From positions 62,001 through 126,000 of the forward strand of contig NZ_CP117258.1 of assembly GCF_003240565.2 (NCBI RefSeq): a stretch of 64,000 nt of DNA, given 5' to 3'. Source of the DNA: Rhizobium tumorigenes (lineage in GTDB: Bacteria > Pseudomonadota > Alphaproteobacteria > Rhizobiales > Rhizobiaceae). A model generated the notes under the pieces. That model was not told where the DNA came from, made no database searches, and saw nothing but the letters and a program-made list of their open reading frames with translations. Shown here in pieces: positions 53,372-62,467 of the stretch. The position numbers and the translations under genes were made by a program. The first letter of the stretch is position 1, and each line of letters starts with the position of its first letter.

Positions 53372-53989
53372 TTAGGTGCTACGCTTCCCAGGCCAGGCCG
53401 TGAGTGCGAGATCGATCAGCCGCTTCAGCCGCGCATTGCAGGCACCATCGCAGGCCTGTGCGGACATGCCTTGGATAATCGCACCATAGAAGCGCGCGAG
53501 CGTATCGGTATCGGTTTGCGCCGGCAATTCGCCTTCCTCGACGGCACGGTCAAAGCGGGCTTTGAGGCTCTGCATCGACGTCTCGCGCAATGCCGCCGTC
53601 ATCCGCGCGACGGAGGCATTCTCTTCCGCATGCTGCAGGACGGCCGTCGAGACCATGCAACCTCGCGGTTTGTCCGGCTGGGTGTCACCGTCCGCGATAT
53701 CATAAAGGAAGAGAGTCAGGGCTTCGTGGACGGGGAGCTTGGATGCTAAGATTTCCAACCGTCGGCTGGTTTCTCGGGCAATGCTGAAGTCGAGCGCCTG
53801 ACGGTACAATTCCTCTTTTGAGCCGAACATTGAATAGAGGGTTGGCGGATTGATCCGCATAGCCTTCGTGAGGTCGGCGGTGGAGGTTCCTTCGTAGCCG
53901 CGCTCCCAAAACAAGCGTGCCGCGATGTCGAGCCCGACGTCGCGATCGAGGACGCGTGGTCTGCCTCGTTTACGGACTGGATTCGTCAT
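53372..53989 (-). CDS. TetR-family repressor
   Basis: The 205-aa regulator has an N-terminal arm RKRGRPRVLD and a TetR HTH (AARLFWERGYEGTSTADLTKAMRINPPTLYSMFGSKEELYRQAL). The ligand domain starts about residue 75. The ATG at 53989 is chosen because the 48 codons upstream run into the divergent promoter. It is transcribed away from the SDR gene 88 bp away and probably represses it and itself. Confidence 0.92.
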   Translation of the reverse strand: MTNPVRKRGRPRVLDRDVGLDIAARLFWERGYEGTSTADLTKAMRINPPTLYSMFGSKEELYRQALDFSIARETSRRLEILASKLPVHEALTLFLYDIADGDTQPDKPRGCMVSTAVLQHAEENASVARMTAALRETSMQSLKARFDRAVEEGELPAQTDTDTLARFYGAIIQGMSAQACDGACNARLKRLIDLALTAWPGKRST

Positions 53990-54077
53990 TAAAATAGCGG
54001 TCCCTATTAAATTGTTGACAGGCGGCTTTCCACTCTTATTGTAGAGATCACTATTTAATTTAGCAACGGAGTGTTTC
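53990..54077 (+). promoter_or_regulatory. Divergent tetR/SDR promoter and operator region
   Basis: A plus-strand promoter is visible: TTGACA (54015-54020), 16-bp spacer, TATTGT (54037-54042). An inverted repeat AATAG-N6-CTATT spans 53993-54008, and a related ACTATTTAA lies at 54050-54058, flanking the promoter. These are plausible TetR operators; the assignment is inference. Confidence 0.5.
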
Positions 54078-54851
54078 ATGTCCCAAAGACTAGCAGACAA
54101 GATAGCCCTCATCACCGGAAGTTCGCGTGGCATCGGCCGCGCGGTTGCTCTTGCGTTTGCGAAGGAGGGCGCGGCGCTAATTGGCGTGCACTATACCGCC
54201 AACGCGGATGCGGCCACAGCCACCTTGAAGGACATCGAGGCGCTTGGCATCAAGGCCGTCGCTGTAAAGGCCGATCTTAGACAGGGCAAGGACGCGGCCG
54301 ACAGCCTCTGGGCGCAGTTCAGCGAAGCCGCGCGTGCTGAGACGGGTTCCTCCGCTCTCGACATTTTGGTGAACAATGCCGGCATCGCGCCCGCAATGCC
54401 GTTGAAGCAGACGAGCGAGGCTGACTTCGACGAGGTGATGACGATCAACTACAAGGCGCCGTTCTTCCTGATACAGGCTGTGGCGGACCACATCAGTGAC
54501 AACGGCCGCATCATCAATGTCTCTACCGGGTTTACGCGGATCGCCGCGCCGACCCATCCCGCCTATGCGGCGTCCAAGGGCGCGCTGGAGACATTGACAC
54601 TGGCGCTGGCACCAGAATTTGCCGCTCGCGGGATTACGGTCAATGCCGTGCTGCCGGGTGTGACGGAGACGGATATGAACGCCGAGTGGCTGGCATCGCC
54701 GGACGCTCGCGCCGGCGCCGAAGCGCTCTCGGTCTTCTCACGTGTCGGACAGGCGGAGGACGTCGCCGACGTCATCGCCTTCCTTGCATCGAACGATGCG
54801 CGCTGGATGACGGGCCAGATGATTGATGCGACGGGTGGCGCTCGGATCTGA
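54078..54851 (+). CDS. SDR-family oxidoreductase
   Basis: This 257-aa classical short-chain dehydrogenase/reductase has the cofactor motif TGSSRGIGRAVALAFAKEG, the NNAG motif (DILVNNAGIAP), the catalytic Ser in INVSTGF, Tyr/Lys in PAYAASKGAL, and a PG motif (VLPGVTETDMN). A final MTGQMIDATGGARI is typical of 3-oxoacyl-ACP-reductase-like members. It is divergent from a TetR regulator, a common arrangement for stress-inducible NADPH-dependent reductases. The substrate is unknown. Confidence 0.93.
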   Translation: MSQRLADKIALITGSSRGIGRAVALAFAKEGAALIGVHYTANADAATATLKDIEALGIKAVAVKADLRQGKDAADSLWAQFSEAARAETGSSALDILVNNAGIAPAMPLKQTSEADFDEVMTINYKAPFFLIQAVADHISDNGRIINVSTGFTRIAAPTHPAYAASKGALETLTLALAPEFAARGITVNAVLPGVTETDMNAEWLASPDARAGAEALSVFSRVGQAEDVADVIAFLASNDARWMTGQMIDATGGARI

Positions 54852-55259
54852 TCGATCCCGACGCCCGCTGTGTTGCAGCCATTCACCGGCGGCAGAAGAT
54901 GAAGATTTGACGGGGAGGGGGTTGAGATCCAGTTCCCGTCAGTCCACCAGACTGTCAAAGTGAACACGGCAGGTCGGAGGACGGAGTGGGAGCGTCACCC
55001 CGATGGGCTTCCTTGTCAGTCAGTTCCTCTTCTGCAACAGTAGAAAACTCGCTCTCAGCGTCGCGCCAATGTTTGTCATGTTGGCCGTCTGGTCGGCCTT
55101 CCGCTTCCATTTTTGCGATACGCATTCTTGCGAAGCAATTCGTCGCGATCGGTATCCAAAATATGCTCCTACAGGAATTGGCCGCATCTTTCCACTCCGG
55201 AGAAATGCCGATCTGGTCAAGACGTTTCAGACGAACCGTTTGGAATTCTCGACAACCAC
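54852..55259. other. Intergenic region, no gene recognised
   Basis: About 400 bp between the SDR gene and the 2H phosphoesterase. Open frames here have no recognisable protein pattern, and none has a good ribosome-binding site. Confidence 0.5.
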
Positions 55260-55781
55260 TTATTCACTAGCTTCGGCAAAGAGGACGGAGGCCTCATGCT
55301 TCCATGGGCCGCCAAGATACTGCCATACGTCTAGTCCTGTGATCTTGATCGAATGGGGGTGAAAGGACTCCCCCAGCTCCTTGCAGAGAGCGTCGGCGGA
55401 CGCCCGTGTAGCTTTGTTCTGAATGGTGATGTGCGGTTGCCATTTCTGCATGTCCTGCGAATTCAGCCATGGCGCGAAGGCCGATTTCAGACTGCTGCGT
55501 GTCGATTGGAGTTCCCGACTATCGATCGCGAAGGCCACACCCGCGCCCAGATGACGAAGGCCAGTGACGTCGGCGGAAATGGCGGAGGCATCTCGTAACG
55601 CACGGCCGAGGTGTAGTAGTACTTCCTCGAGATGCTCTCCCGGCAGATGGTGGAACATCGTTAGATGAGCGCGAAGAAAATTGCGATCCGAAGGGAAATG
55701 CCGTCTTCGCAGAACGTCGAATGGCTCGAGATCTTCGTCGGCTATCCGCGCGGTCAGGATGAGTGGTTTTCGTGTTTTCAA
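55260..55781 (-). CDS. 2'-5' RNA ligase/2H phosphoesterase family protein
   Basis: The 173-aa protein has the two H-x-[TS] motifs of the LigT/2H family: HLTMFHHLP (about residue 39) and HITIQNK (about 117). The spacing fits a bilobal 2H fold. Likely activity is hydrolysis of cyclic phosphodiester or 2'-5' linked nucleotides; the physiological substrate is unknown. The best start is TTG at 55781, with GGGAAG upstream; no in-frame ATG precedes the first HxT motif. Confidence 0.85.
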   Translation of the reverse strand: MKTRKPLILTARIADEDLEPFDVLRRRHFPSDRNFLRAHLTMFHHLPGEHLEEVLLHLGRALRDASAISADVTGLRHLGAGVAFAIDSRELQSTRSSLKSAFAPWLNSQDMQKWQPHITIQNKATRASADALCKELGESFHPHSIKITGLDVWQYLGGPWKHEASVLFAEASE

Positions 55782-56141
55782 ATCGATGCTTCCCGGCAGA
55801 AACGAAGATTGTTACCTAGCCTAGCCGCCCCCAGCGTGGCCGTTGTCGATAATGCAACACTGACCCCGCGTGGTTGGCCTTACGGGCATTTGCCGCTGGA
55901 TGTAGTGCCATTCCCCTCGTCGTCAATGTGTCCAGCAAAGGCTGGCGGTTCTCAAACCGATAATCGTGTGGCGTTGGGCTTCCTTTGCCGAACTGAATCC
56001 GGGATCCAAACCCTTCTTCTGTCGCCTTGCCGAGGTCGCCAGATGGGCTGGCGCGGCTACCTTATTTGATGGTAGTGGCGCACGCAGCCGATAGTGTTGC
56101 GTGATCTGATGGTGACCGACGGCTCTTTGGGAGGAATTCGT
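55782..56141. other. Intergenic region, no gene recognised
   Basis: About 360 bp between the divergent 2H phosphoesterase and EamA genes. It should contain both promoters. Frames here look non-coding. Confidence 0.45.
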
Positions 56142-57059
56142 ATGAAGCCTGCAGCAACCGCCGGGAATCTCGGCAATGCCGTGATGCTCGGCGTGGTCCT
56201 GATGCTTTTCGGCGACCTTCTCTTTGCCGTAAACGACGCCGTCGGAAAGTGGCTTCTTGCGAGCTTTGCTTTGGGCCAGGTACTCGTGATGAGGTCGCTG
56301 GGCTCATTCATCGTCCTGATACCGATGATAGCACGGCAGGGGCCGAGCGCGTTGCTGGATGTTCGACAACCAGGCCTGCTCCTCGGCCGAGCCGTCATGG
56401 CCACTGCGGATGTCTCCCTGTTCTACGCGGCGGTGGCCTATCTGCCACTTGCCGACGTGATCACCTTCTATATGGCGGCACCGATCTATGTCGCTGCTCT
56501 GTCGCATTTCCTTCTCGGCGAGAGGATCGGATGGAGGCGTTGGCTTGCTGTCGGGGTCGGGTTTGCCGGTGTGGTGATCGCTCTGAGGCCGTCGACCGCG
56601 ATGTTGTCCCTGCCTTCTTTATTTGCCGTCGCCGGGAGCGTCGGTTTCGCTCTGACGATTATATCGAGCCGCTATCTTCGATCGACACGCGACACCGTTC
56701 TTGTCACCTCGCAAACGCTGGTGGTCATGGTCGTGGGCATAATCCTGTCGGTCAGCGACTGGCGGGAGGCGGGGCTTGATATTTGGATCGCAATGCTTTT
56801 CCTCGGTATTGTCGGTACGTGCGCCCATCTTCTGCTGACGCGTGCACTGAAGCTCGCGCCGGCCTCGCTGCTCGCCCCGCTGCAATATACACTCTTGCTG
56901 TGGGCGGTCGTGTTCGGGTTTGTGTTCTTCGGCGACGTTCCTGACGCCCAACTTCTCGCTGGCGCGGCGATCATCGTCTTTGCCGGCCTGTTTATCTTCC
57001 ACCGAAAAAACCTCAAAGGCGAGGACATTCGGCAAGCCATTCCTTTGGACGGACGCTGA
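56142..57059 (+). CDS. EamA/DMT-family transporter
   Basis: The 305-aa protein has about ten hydrophobic segments in two EamA repeats (about 12-140 and 150-290). Motifs are FGDLLFAVNDAVGKWLLASF, YLPLADVITFYMAAPIYVAALSHFLLGERIGWRRW and LAPASLLAPLQYTLLLWAVVFGFVFFGD. The ATG at 56142 follows GGGAGGA; the frame opens 48 bp earlier. It is probably a metabolite exporter of the drug/metabolite transporter superfamily; the substrate is unknown. Confidence 0.9.
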   Translation: MKPAATAGNLGNAVMLGVVLMLFGDLLFAVNDAVGKWLLASFALGQVLVMRSLGSFIVLIPMIARQGPSALLDVRQPGLLLGRAVMATADVSLFYAAVAYLPLADVITFYMAAPIYVAALSHFLLGERIGWRRWLAVGVGFAGVVIALRPSTAMLSLPSLFAVAGSVGFALTIISSRYLRSTRDTVLVTSQTLVVMVVGIILSVSDWREAGLDIWIAMLFLGIVGTCAHLLLTRALKLAPASLLAPLQYTLLLWAVVFGFVFFGDVPDAQLLAGAAIIVFAGLFIFHRKNLKGEDIRQAIPLDGR

Positions 57060-57190
57060 GGCAACGCGGTCCGCCAGGAACTTCAGATGCAGATGGACAA
57101 GCTCCAGCTTGAAACATGGATGGCCTCTGTTCCTATTGTTCATGGGGCGCTCGCCGGACGCCGAAGCCTCCACCTCAAAGACTGAACGTC

Positions 57191-57330
57191 TTACCACCGA
57201 CTGACATCCGCATCCGGCACCCAAATGCGGCCATCTCCGGACTGCTTCTGGCTCGCGAGGTTTTCTTCGGCAATGTTTGGGAACATATCAATCAGGTGCT
57301 CGGTCTCTGCCACCGAAGCAACCTTTCCCC
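57191..57330 (-). pseudogene. Unidentified 3' coding remnant
   Basis: The frame reads VASVAETEHLIDMFPNIAEENL and DGRIWVPDADVSRW then stops. It looks like the protein-coding 3' end of a lost gene; the family is not recognised and there is no start. Confidence 0.3.
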
Positions 57331-57504
57331 TGTCAAAGCTTCTGGCGTCACCACAACGGTCTCGTCACAGCGCCGGCGGTCACGGAGAAATGACCGTTCT
57401 CCCCAACGGGCATAAGTCACATGATCGGTCTCCTCGCGCACAGGCGCGCTTTCCAGATCCGTTCGCCTCGATGCGCCGGCGCAGCGTGTCCACGATGTTG
57501 ATGA

Positions 57505-57800
57505 CATGGCTTGCCGGCTGAATTGGGGGAGAGGCTGCCGGCTTGCCCTTCTTCACAAGCTTCAATGCCGCCCTTTTATCGGCAATCATGGCGAGCAGGC
57601 CCTCCTGGGCCGGATCCTCGACCATCGCCGGCGACCAGTCCTTTTTCCGTTGTGTGATGAGCCGCTGCACGAGCGGCATCATTTCCGGCTCGGCCTCGCC
57701 ATCAATGCTTTCGCAGTAGTTGTCCTCAGGCCGGACCTTATCGCCATATCGCTAGGTCAAGAGCACGGTGCCGTCGCACGTGGTGCAAGGATGATCAATA
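57505..57800 (-). pseudogene. Ku DNA-end-binding protein fragment
   Basis: The minus-strand frame reads GTVLLT, then a TAG where Ku has Leu, then RYGDKVRPEDNY (57757-57722). It continues PEMMPLVQRLITQRKKDWSPAMVEDPAQEGLLAMIADK and ends in a Lys/Pro-rich linker with NIVDTLRRRIEAN. This follows the TLRYxDEVR core and C-terminal tail of bacterial Ku (non-homologous end joining). The 5' half is missing and a stop interrupts the core, so it is not functional. Confidence 0.55.
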
Positions 57801-57822
57801 CCACCTCCCGTGGACCGCCTGA

Positions 57823-58017
57823 ATGGCATCGACCGACCAGGAATTCGAGCCGCTCTACATCGATATGCAGACGTCGGCGCACATGGAAGCCGTTACGCTG
57901 TTTGCCACCTATGCCAAGGGTGGGGACGATGCGGCAGTGAAAGCTTTCGCCAAGAAGACGCTACCGAAGCTCGAGATGCACAAGATGCATGTTCTCGGGC
58001 TCGTCGCGGCACACTGA
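57823..58017 (+). pseudogene. DUF4142-like C-terminal fragment
   Basis: The 64-codon frame (FEPLYIDMQTSAHMEAVTLF, then AFAKKTLPKLEMHKMHV) matches the end of the DUF4142 ferritin-like domain, where Y/H/E/H residues are conserved. The signal peptide and first helices are absent, so it is a 3' remnant. Confidence 0.5.
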
Positions 58018-58362
58018 TCCGACGCGACCGGCCGGGCATATCCTCTGGTCTGCCCGGCCATCTCCCTTGGTACTCAAAGGAGATGGCCGGTGGCGGACGA
58101 CATGTGCTCGTGGGCAGCGGTCGACGACGACAAGGTCGAGGCAGCCACGTTGCACAACGACGACATGCGAAATAATCGTTGACGGAGACGCTGTTTCCGC
58201 TTCCAGTGCTGTTTCGACGTAGCGCTCTCCTTGCTATTGAAGCTGATAGGCCGTGTGGTGTGGGCCAAGCAGGGATCAGCGCACGGCTGTCCCAGAATGC
58301 CGTAAAATTCCAGTGAACGTCATCCGCTTGTCTGCCGTTGGGTCTCACCCTATGGTCCAACA
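58018..58362. other. Intergenic region, no gene recognised
   Basis: About 345 bp with only short frames that carry no recognisable pattern. Confidence 0.45.
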
Positions 58363-58662
58363 ATGATAACCGATCCGCTACACGATCCCTTCTGGCACGC
58401 ACTGGAGCGATTTGCAGAAGGCTATGCGCAAGGCCTGTTCGAGGGTCGAAAATGGGGGGTAACCGTCAACCGCTCCGCCGATCGCAAACGCGTCTGGTTC
58501 TATGCCGAGGACCTGGCCGGATCCGACATCGTCAGCTTCAATCTCTATCGTCTGAATGACGCAAGACTGGCACTGAAGCCGTGCGAGATGTCTTCGCAGA
58601 AGGTCGTCGCTTTCGTGCTGGGATTTGTCACGGGACCGTCGGCATCGACGGCTGCACTCTAG
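58363..58662 (+). CDS. Conserved-looking hypothetical protein (99 aa)
   Basis: MITDPLHDPFWHALERFAEG begins a small soluble protein with GRKWGVTVNRSADRKRVWFYAEDLAGSDIVSFNLYRL. It has no signal peptide, and the hydrophobic end (VVAFVLGFVTGPS) is too short to call a membrane anchor. The codon pattern looks coding. No function can be assigned, and no clear ribosome-binding site precedes it. Confidence 0.55.
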   Translation: MITDPLHDPFWHALERFAEGYAQGLFEGRKWGVTVNRSADRKRVWFYAEDLAGSDIVSFNLYRLNDARLALKPCEMSSQKVVAFVLGFVTGPSASTAAL

Positions 58663-58729
58663 GGGCGGCTCGAGCCCTATAACTGCCCTTCGACCGAAAG
58701 CGACCTGTTCAGTTGCCGGTTGCGACCCA

Positions 58730-58971
58730 CTAGTCGGCATAGGGTGTGTTCTTGGCGAGCTTGCGATTATAATCCGGTGCGTTACCCTCCCACCAGACAG
58801 GCCCTCGCTCCCCAAAGGCAGTTTTGGCCTCATCGACCAGGCTGCGCGCGGCGACCGTCGCCCCCTTTTCCCCTTTGCATCCCGAACGGCCCGACTTGCC
58901 GCCATCAGTTCGACGCGTCTCGTCTCCTCCAGACCGGGATTGCTTTTGCGCCAGAGCCTGCCCAGCACCAC
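58730..58971 (-). pseudogene. Frameshifted small hypothetical gene
   Basis: Two frames join into one sensible protein end: RRVELMAASRAVRDAKG, then after a shift near 58868 (in a G/A-rich run) ATVAARSLVDEAKTAFGERG and WWEGNAPDYNRKLAKNTPYAD with a stop at 58730. The downstream part reads like a conserved small protein. The frame break lies in GGGGAAAAGGGGG, so a sequencing indel is possible. Confidence 0.5.
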
Positions 58972-59130
58972 GAAATGGTGCTTACCTTTTCTATTTTCTG
59001 CGGGTGGGTAGTTCGTATCTCTTCAAGCGCGAAAAGGTATTTTCGGCCCACGAATGACGTCATGTATCGATAAGACAAACTCAGTGGGTTGATTCTACGA
59101 TGCGTGAACGAATGTGATTTGCCCTATTTA

Positions 59131-59162
59131 AAAGCGCTATCGCGATAACGCGACAGCGCTTT
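59131..59162 (-). terminator. Terminator of the sugar ABC operon
   Basis: AAAGCGCT-a-TCGCG, loop ATAA, CGCGA-c-AGCGCTTT forms a 13-bp stem with one mismatch. It starts 18 bp after the binding-protein stop codon on the minus strand and is followed by an AT-rich run (TTTTAAATAG). No gene of the operon lies beyond it. Confidence 0.7.
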
Positions 59163-59180
59163 CGTAGCAAATTAGCACCT

Positions 59181-60194
59181 CTATTGGGCGACCTTGCCGC
59201 AAGTCGTTAGGGCATTATCAGGGGTGCAGGTCTCCATTCCCGTCTGAATGTAGGGATCAATCTTTTTGCCCTTGCTCAGGGCATCCAGGGACATGATGGT
59301 CTGGTATCCCATGTCATACGGACGCTGGCCAATGTTGTAGTGGCTTAGTCCGGCGGCGAGCAGCGGGAGTTGGGGGCCGAAATTGTCGCCGAAGACGACT
59401 ACAAGATCTTTCTTGTCCAGACGTGCCTTCAATGGCTCCATCGCCTGCTTATAGGCCTGCGGTGCATACTGTGCCCAGCCGCCAACGGCGACGAAAGCAC
59501 TCAAATCGGGATCGTTGGTCATGATGTCGCGCACCTGTTGGGCAGCGAGCGCGATGTCGTCATTGTTGTAAACCGGGCAACCGGTGGCTTCGGTCCAGCC
59601 ATTTTGGCCCGAAAGCTTGTCGACCGGCTTGTCCTTGGCGGCGCCAGCCAAGGTGTCGCGAATGCCCTGGATGCGAGCCTTGAGGTTTTCCGAGGCCGGA
59701 GCTCCGGACTGGATACAGACCGTGCCGCCGCTTCTCTTGTTCTCTAGCACTTTCTTCGCCAGTTCGATGCCAAACTGGTAGTTGTCGGTGCCGATATAGG
59801 TGGCGCGCAATTTGGCGTCTTCCGGCAGGACGTCGGTATCGAAGGTAACGACGGGAATGCCCTTGTCATTGGCCATTTTCAGGATACGTGCCATTGCCTT
59901 CGGGTTGCCGGCCGAAATGCCGAGACCATCGACGCCGCGCGTGATCATGTCCTGCGCCAGCTGCACTTCCTTGGCTTCGTCGTATTCGGTCGGTCCGATA
60001 TAGGTGCACTTGACGTCGCCGAGCTTCTTGGCCGCGGCCTGGCAGCCGGCATCAATCGGCGGGCTGAAGGCGTTGTTTAGGACCTTGAAGACCAGCGCGA
60101 ATTCCCGTTCCGCAGCGCTTGCCCCTGTTGCTCCCAGGCAAGCAGCCACGCATGTAAGCAAAGCCGTGTATTTCAGAGTGTGAGACAGCGACAT
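59181..60194 (-). CDS. Sugar ABC transporter substrate-binding protein
   Basis: The 337-aa periplasmic protein has a signal peptide (to about residue 27, ending ATGASAAE) and a Peripla_BP_4 ribose/fructose-type fold. Motifs are FALVFKVLNNAFSPPIDAGCQAAAKKLG, GVDGLGISAGNPKAMARIL, GIPVVTFDTDVLPEDAKLRATYIGTDNYQFG and VVFGDNFGPQLPLLAAG. GGAGGAGAA precedes the ATG. As the last gene of the three-gene operon it lies 36 bp after the permease. The sugar is unknown. Confidence 0.93.
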   Translation of the reverse strand: MSLSHTLKYTALLTCVAACLGATGASAAEREFALVFKVLNNAFSPPIDAGCQAAAKKLGDVKCTYIGPTEYDEAKEVQLAQDMITRGVDGLGISAGNPKAMARILKMANDKGIPVVTFDTDVLPEDAKLRATYIGTDNYQFGIELAKKVLENKRSGGTVCIQSGAPASENLKARIQGIRDTLAGAAKDKPVDKLSGQNGWTEATGCPVYNNDDIALAAQQVRDIMTNDPDLSAFVAVGGWAQYAPQAYKQAMEPLKARLDKKDLVVVFGDNFGPQLPLLAAGLSHYNIGQRPYDMGYQTIMSLDALSKGKKIDPYIQTGMETCTPDNALTTCGKVAQ

Positions 60195-60230
60195 TGTTTT
60201 CTCCTCCTCAATTCGCTGTTGACGTCCGCC

Positions 60231-61235
60231 CTAGCGACGCAGGGAGCGGATTCTTTCCAGGAGCACGGCCGCCAGGATAAAGCCCCCGACGAATGTGCCC
60301 TGCCAGAATGGATTGACGCCTGCGATCAGCAGCGCGTTGCGGATCACCTCGACAAGAATTGCGCCGATGCCGGCACCGATGGCCGTGCCGAAACCGCCGG
60401 TGAGCGAGGCGCCGCCGATGACCGTTGAGGCAATGACCTGCAGCTCATAACCGGTGCCAATAGCATTGGTGACCGCGCCCAGCCATCCGACTAGAAATAT
60501 GCCGCTCACGGCCGCCATTAGGCCGCTGAACGCATAGGCCGATACCTTGATGAAATTGACGGGGATGCCGGCAAGTCGCGCAGCACTTTCGTTGCCCCCG
60601 ATCGCGAAAATATAGCGGCCCCACCGCGTCATCTTCAGCAGGAAATGCAGGATGACCATGCCAACGATTAACGCGTAGACTACATTTGGAAGCCCAAAGG
60701 TATAGCCGCCGCCCAGCGCAATGATGGCGTCCGTGGCATCGCCGAATTCATAGAAAACCTGGTTGTTGGTGACGACCAGCGCTATGCTTCGGCCAATCGA
60801 CAAAGTCGCCAGGGTGACGATGAACGGCGGCAGCTTGACGTAGGTGATGATCGAGCCATTAACCGCCCCGCACAAGGCGCCGAGCGCCAGCGTGCCGGCG
60901 ATGCCGACGCTGAGCGGCATGCCTGCATTGAGGAGGATGCCCAAGGTCACCGAGCACAGCCCGAGGATCGAGCCGACGGAAATGTCGATCCCGCCGCTGA
61001 TCAGCACGGGCGTCATGCCGAGGGCCATGATGCCGATGAAACAGGCATTCTGCAGGACGTTCAACAGGTTTCCTGTTGTCGCAAATTTCGCGGATATCAG
61101 CGACACCGCGAGGCCGAGGACGAAGATTGCCAGCGCGATCCACATCTCCTGGGTCAGCATCATCCGGTGCAGGAGCGAGCGATCATTTTCCTTGAGAAGA
61201 TCGATATTCATGTCGGGGACTGGGGATTGTGCCAT
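60231..61235 (-). CDS. Sugar ABC transporter permease (RbsC/FrcC type)
   Basis: The 334-aa protein has 8-10 hydrophobic segments and BPD_transp_2 motifs: GIMALGMTPVLISGGIDISVGSILGL, GRYIFAIGGNESAARLAGIPV and IGGASLTGGFGTAIGAGIGAI. It pairs with the single-cassette ATPase and binding protein. The gap to the ATPase gene is 20 bp. The start could be M1 or M9 (MNIDLLKEND). Confidence 0.93.
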   Translation of the reverse strand: MAQSPVPDMNIDLLKENDRSLLHRMMLTQEMWIALAIFVLGLAVSLISAKFATTGNLLNVLQNACFIGIMALGMTPVLISGGIDISVGSILGLCSVTLGILLNAGMPLSVGIAGTLALGALCGAVNGSIITYVKLPPFIVTLATLSIGRSIALVVTNNQVFYEFGDATDAIIALGGGYTFGLPNVVYALIVGMVILHFLLKMTRWGRYIFAIGGNESAARLAGIPVNFIKVSAYAFSGLMAAVSGIFLVGWLGAVTNAIGTGYELQVIASTVIGGASLTGGFGTAIGAGIGAILVEVIRNALLIAGVNPFWQGTFVGGFILAAVLLERIRSLRR

Positions 61236-61255
61236 TCGAGTGTTCCGATCTGCTG

Positions 61256-61999
61256 CTATGCCGTGTGGATTGCGCCGGTAATCAGGCCGGTGATTTCTTC
61301 CGGACTGGTCTGGCTGATCGCCTTGTCAGCAACCTTTCGGCCGCGTCGCATGACAACGATGCGGTCGCAGACCTCGAACACATCAGGCATTCGGTGACTG
61401 ATGAGAATGACGGAAAGTCCCTGGTCCTTCATGCGGCGGATCAGCGCCAGCACTTCTGCGACCTGGCGAACACTGATGGCGGCGGTCGGCTCGTCCATGA
61501 GGACGATCTTAGATTTGGCGAGCCGCGTCCGGGCGATGGCAACGGCCTGGCGCTGCCCGCCGGACATCCGGTCGACAAGATCGGCGGGGCGGGTCTCGGA
61601 TTTGAGCTCCTGGAACAGCTCGTTTGCGCGCTTGTTCATCGCGCGATGGTCGAGAATTTTGAATGGACCAACCCGGCGCATAACTTCGCGGCCGAGGAAT
61701 ACATTGGCCGAGGCTGTCAGGTTGTTGCATAGCGCCAGGTCTTGGTAGACCACTTCGATGCCATGGCGTCGGGCATCGGCTGGCCCCGAGAAGTGGACAT
61801 GCGCGCCTTCAAGGGTGTACTTGCCTGACGTAGGCTGAAAATTTCCGGCGATGGTCTTGACAAGCGTAGATTTTCCCGCGCCGTTATCGCCCATCAGGCC
61901 AAGCACTTCGCCATGGTTGATATCGATAGATACTCCATCCAGCGCTCTGATCGCGCCGAACTGCATGACAATATTCTCAAGTACCGCGAGCTGCGTCAT
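61256..61999 (-). CDS. Sugar ABC transporter ATP-binding protein (single cassette)
   Basis: The 247-aa ATPase has Walker A GDNGAGKST, Q-loop EVVYQDLALCNNLTASANVFLGRE, signature MSGGQRQAV, Walker B IVLMDEPTAA and switch His in ILISHRMPDVFEV. Unlike RbsA it has only one nucleotide-binding domain, as in FrcA-type fructose/mannose/ribose systems of rhizobia. The ATG follows a strong GGAGGAGG. It is first in the operon. Confidence 0.93.
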   Translation of the reverse strand: MTQLAVLENIVMQFGAIRALDGVSIDINHGEVLGLMGDNGAGKSTLVKTIAGNFQPTSGKYTLEGAHVHFSGPADARRHGIEVVYQDLALCNNLTASANVFLGREVMRRVGPFKILDHRAMNKRANELFQELKSETRPADLVDRMSGGQRQAVAIARTRLAKSKIVLMDEPTAAISVRQVAEVLALIRRMKDQGLSVILISHRMPDVFEVCDRIVVMRRGRKVADKAISQTSPEEITGLITGAIHTA

Positions 62000-62061
62000 C
62001 CAACCTCCTCCCCAAGTTTGGATCTATTTCATAGAAAGGAACAGCAGTCCCGATCTGCTGT

Positions 62062-62074
62062 CAACTGTCAGTTG
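62062..62074. promoter_or_regulatory. Inverted repeat in the divergent sugar-operon promoter region
   Basis: CAACTGTCAGTTG is a perfect 6-1-6 inverted repeat 63 bp upstream of the ABC ATPase start, in the 468-bp divergent gap (62000-62467) before the ROK gene. It could be an operator. No regulator gene is adjacent to confirm this, and the rest of the gap shows nothing I can name. Confidence 0.35.
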
Positions 62075-62467
62075 GTGGTCTGTTAGATCTTATTCGAAGC
62101 AAATACTTAGCGCCAAAAATGTTCTCGAAAAGACCGACGTGCCTTTCGCTGCGCAACTCCGTTTCACGGAAGTTGAAAGATCATATCCTGTAAACGCACG
62201 CCAACCTTATTCTTGTCAGCAAGCTCCATTTAGCAAAGATGCTACCAAATTTTGCACTTGGCAATGGGTTTGTTTTCGTCCTATACAAATATGATGGACG
62301 AGGCTGTTTATATTTGGGTCAGTCATCTATGCCGCTCGAATCGCGCAGGTCTGAACGGTGACTTTGACGGTTACAAGTGTTGCTTCATCGCCAAATCGTG
62401 CTGACCGCTGATCTGGATTAGCCGATCGACTTGATTCCGACTTCGTTTCAGTTTTGAGCAGTCTCCA

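Noticed and set aside
54986..55362. Plus-strand frames antisense to the 2H phosphoesterase end
   Set aside because: Composition is unlike a protein and there is no ribosome-binding site; the minus strand encodes a clear HxT enzyme.
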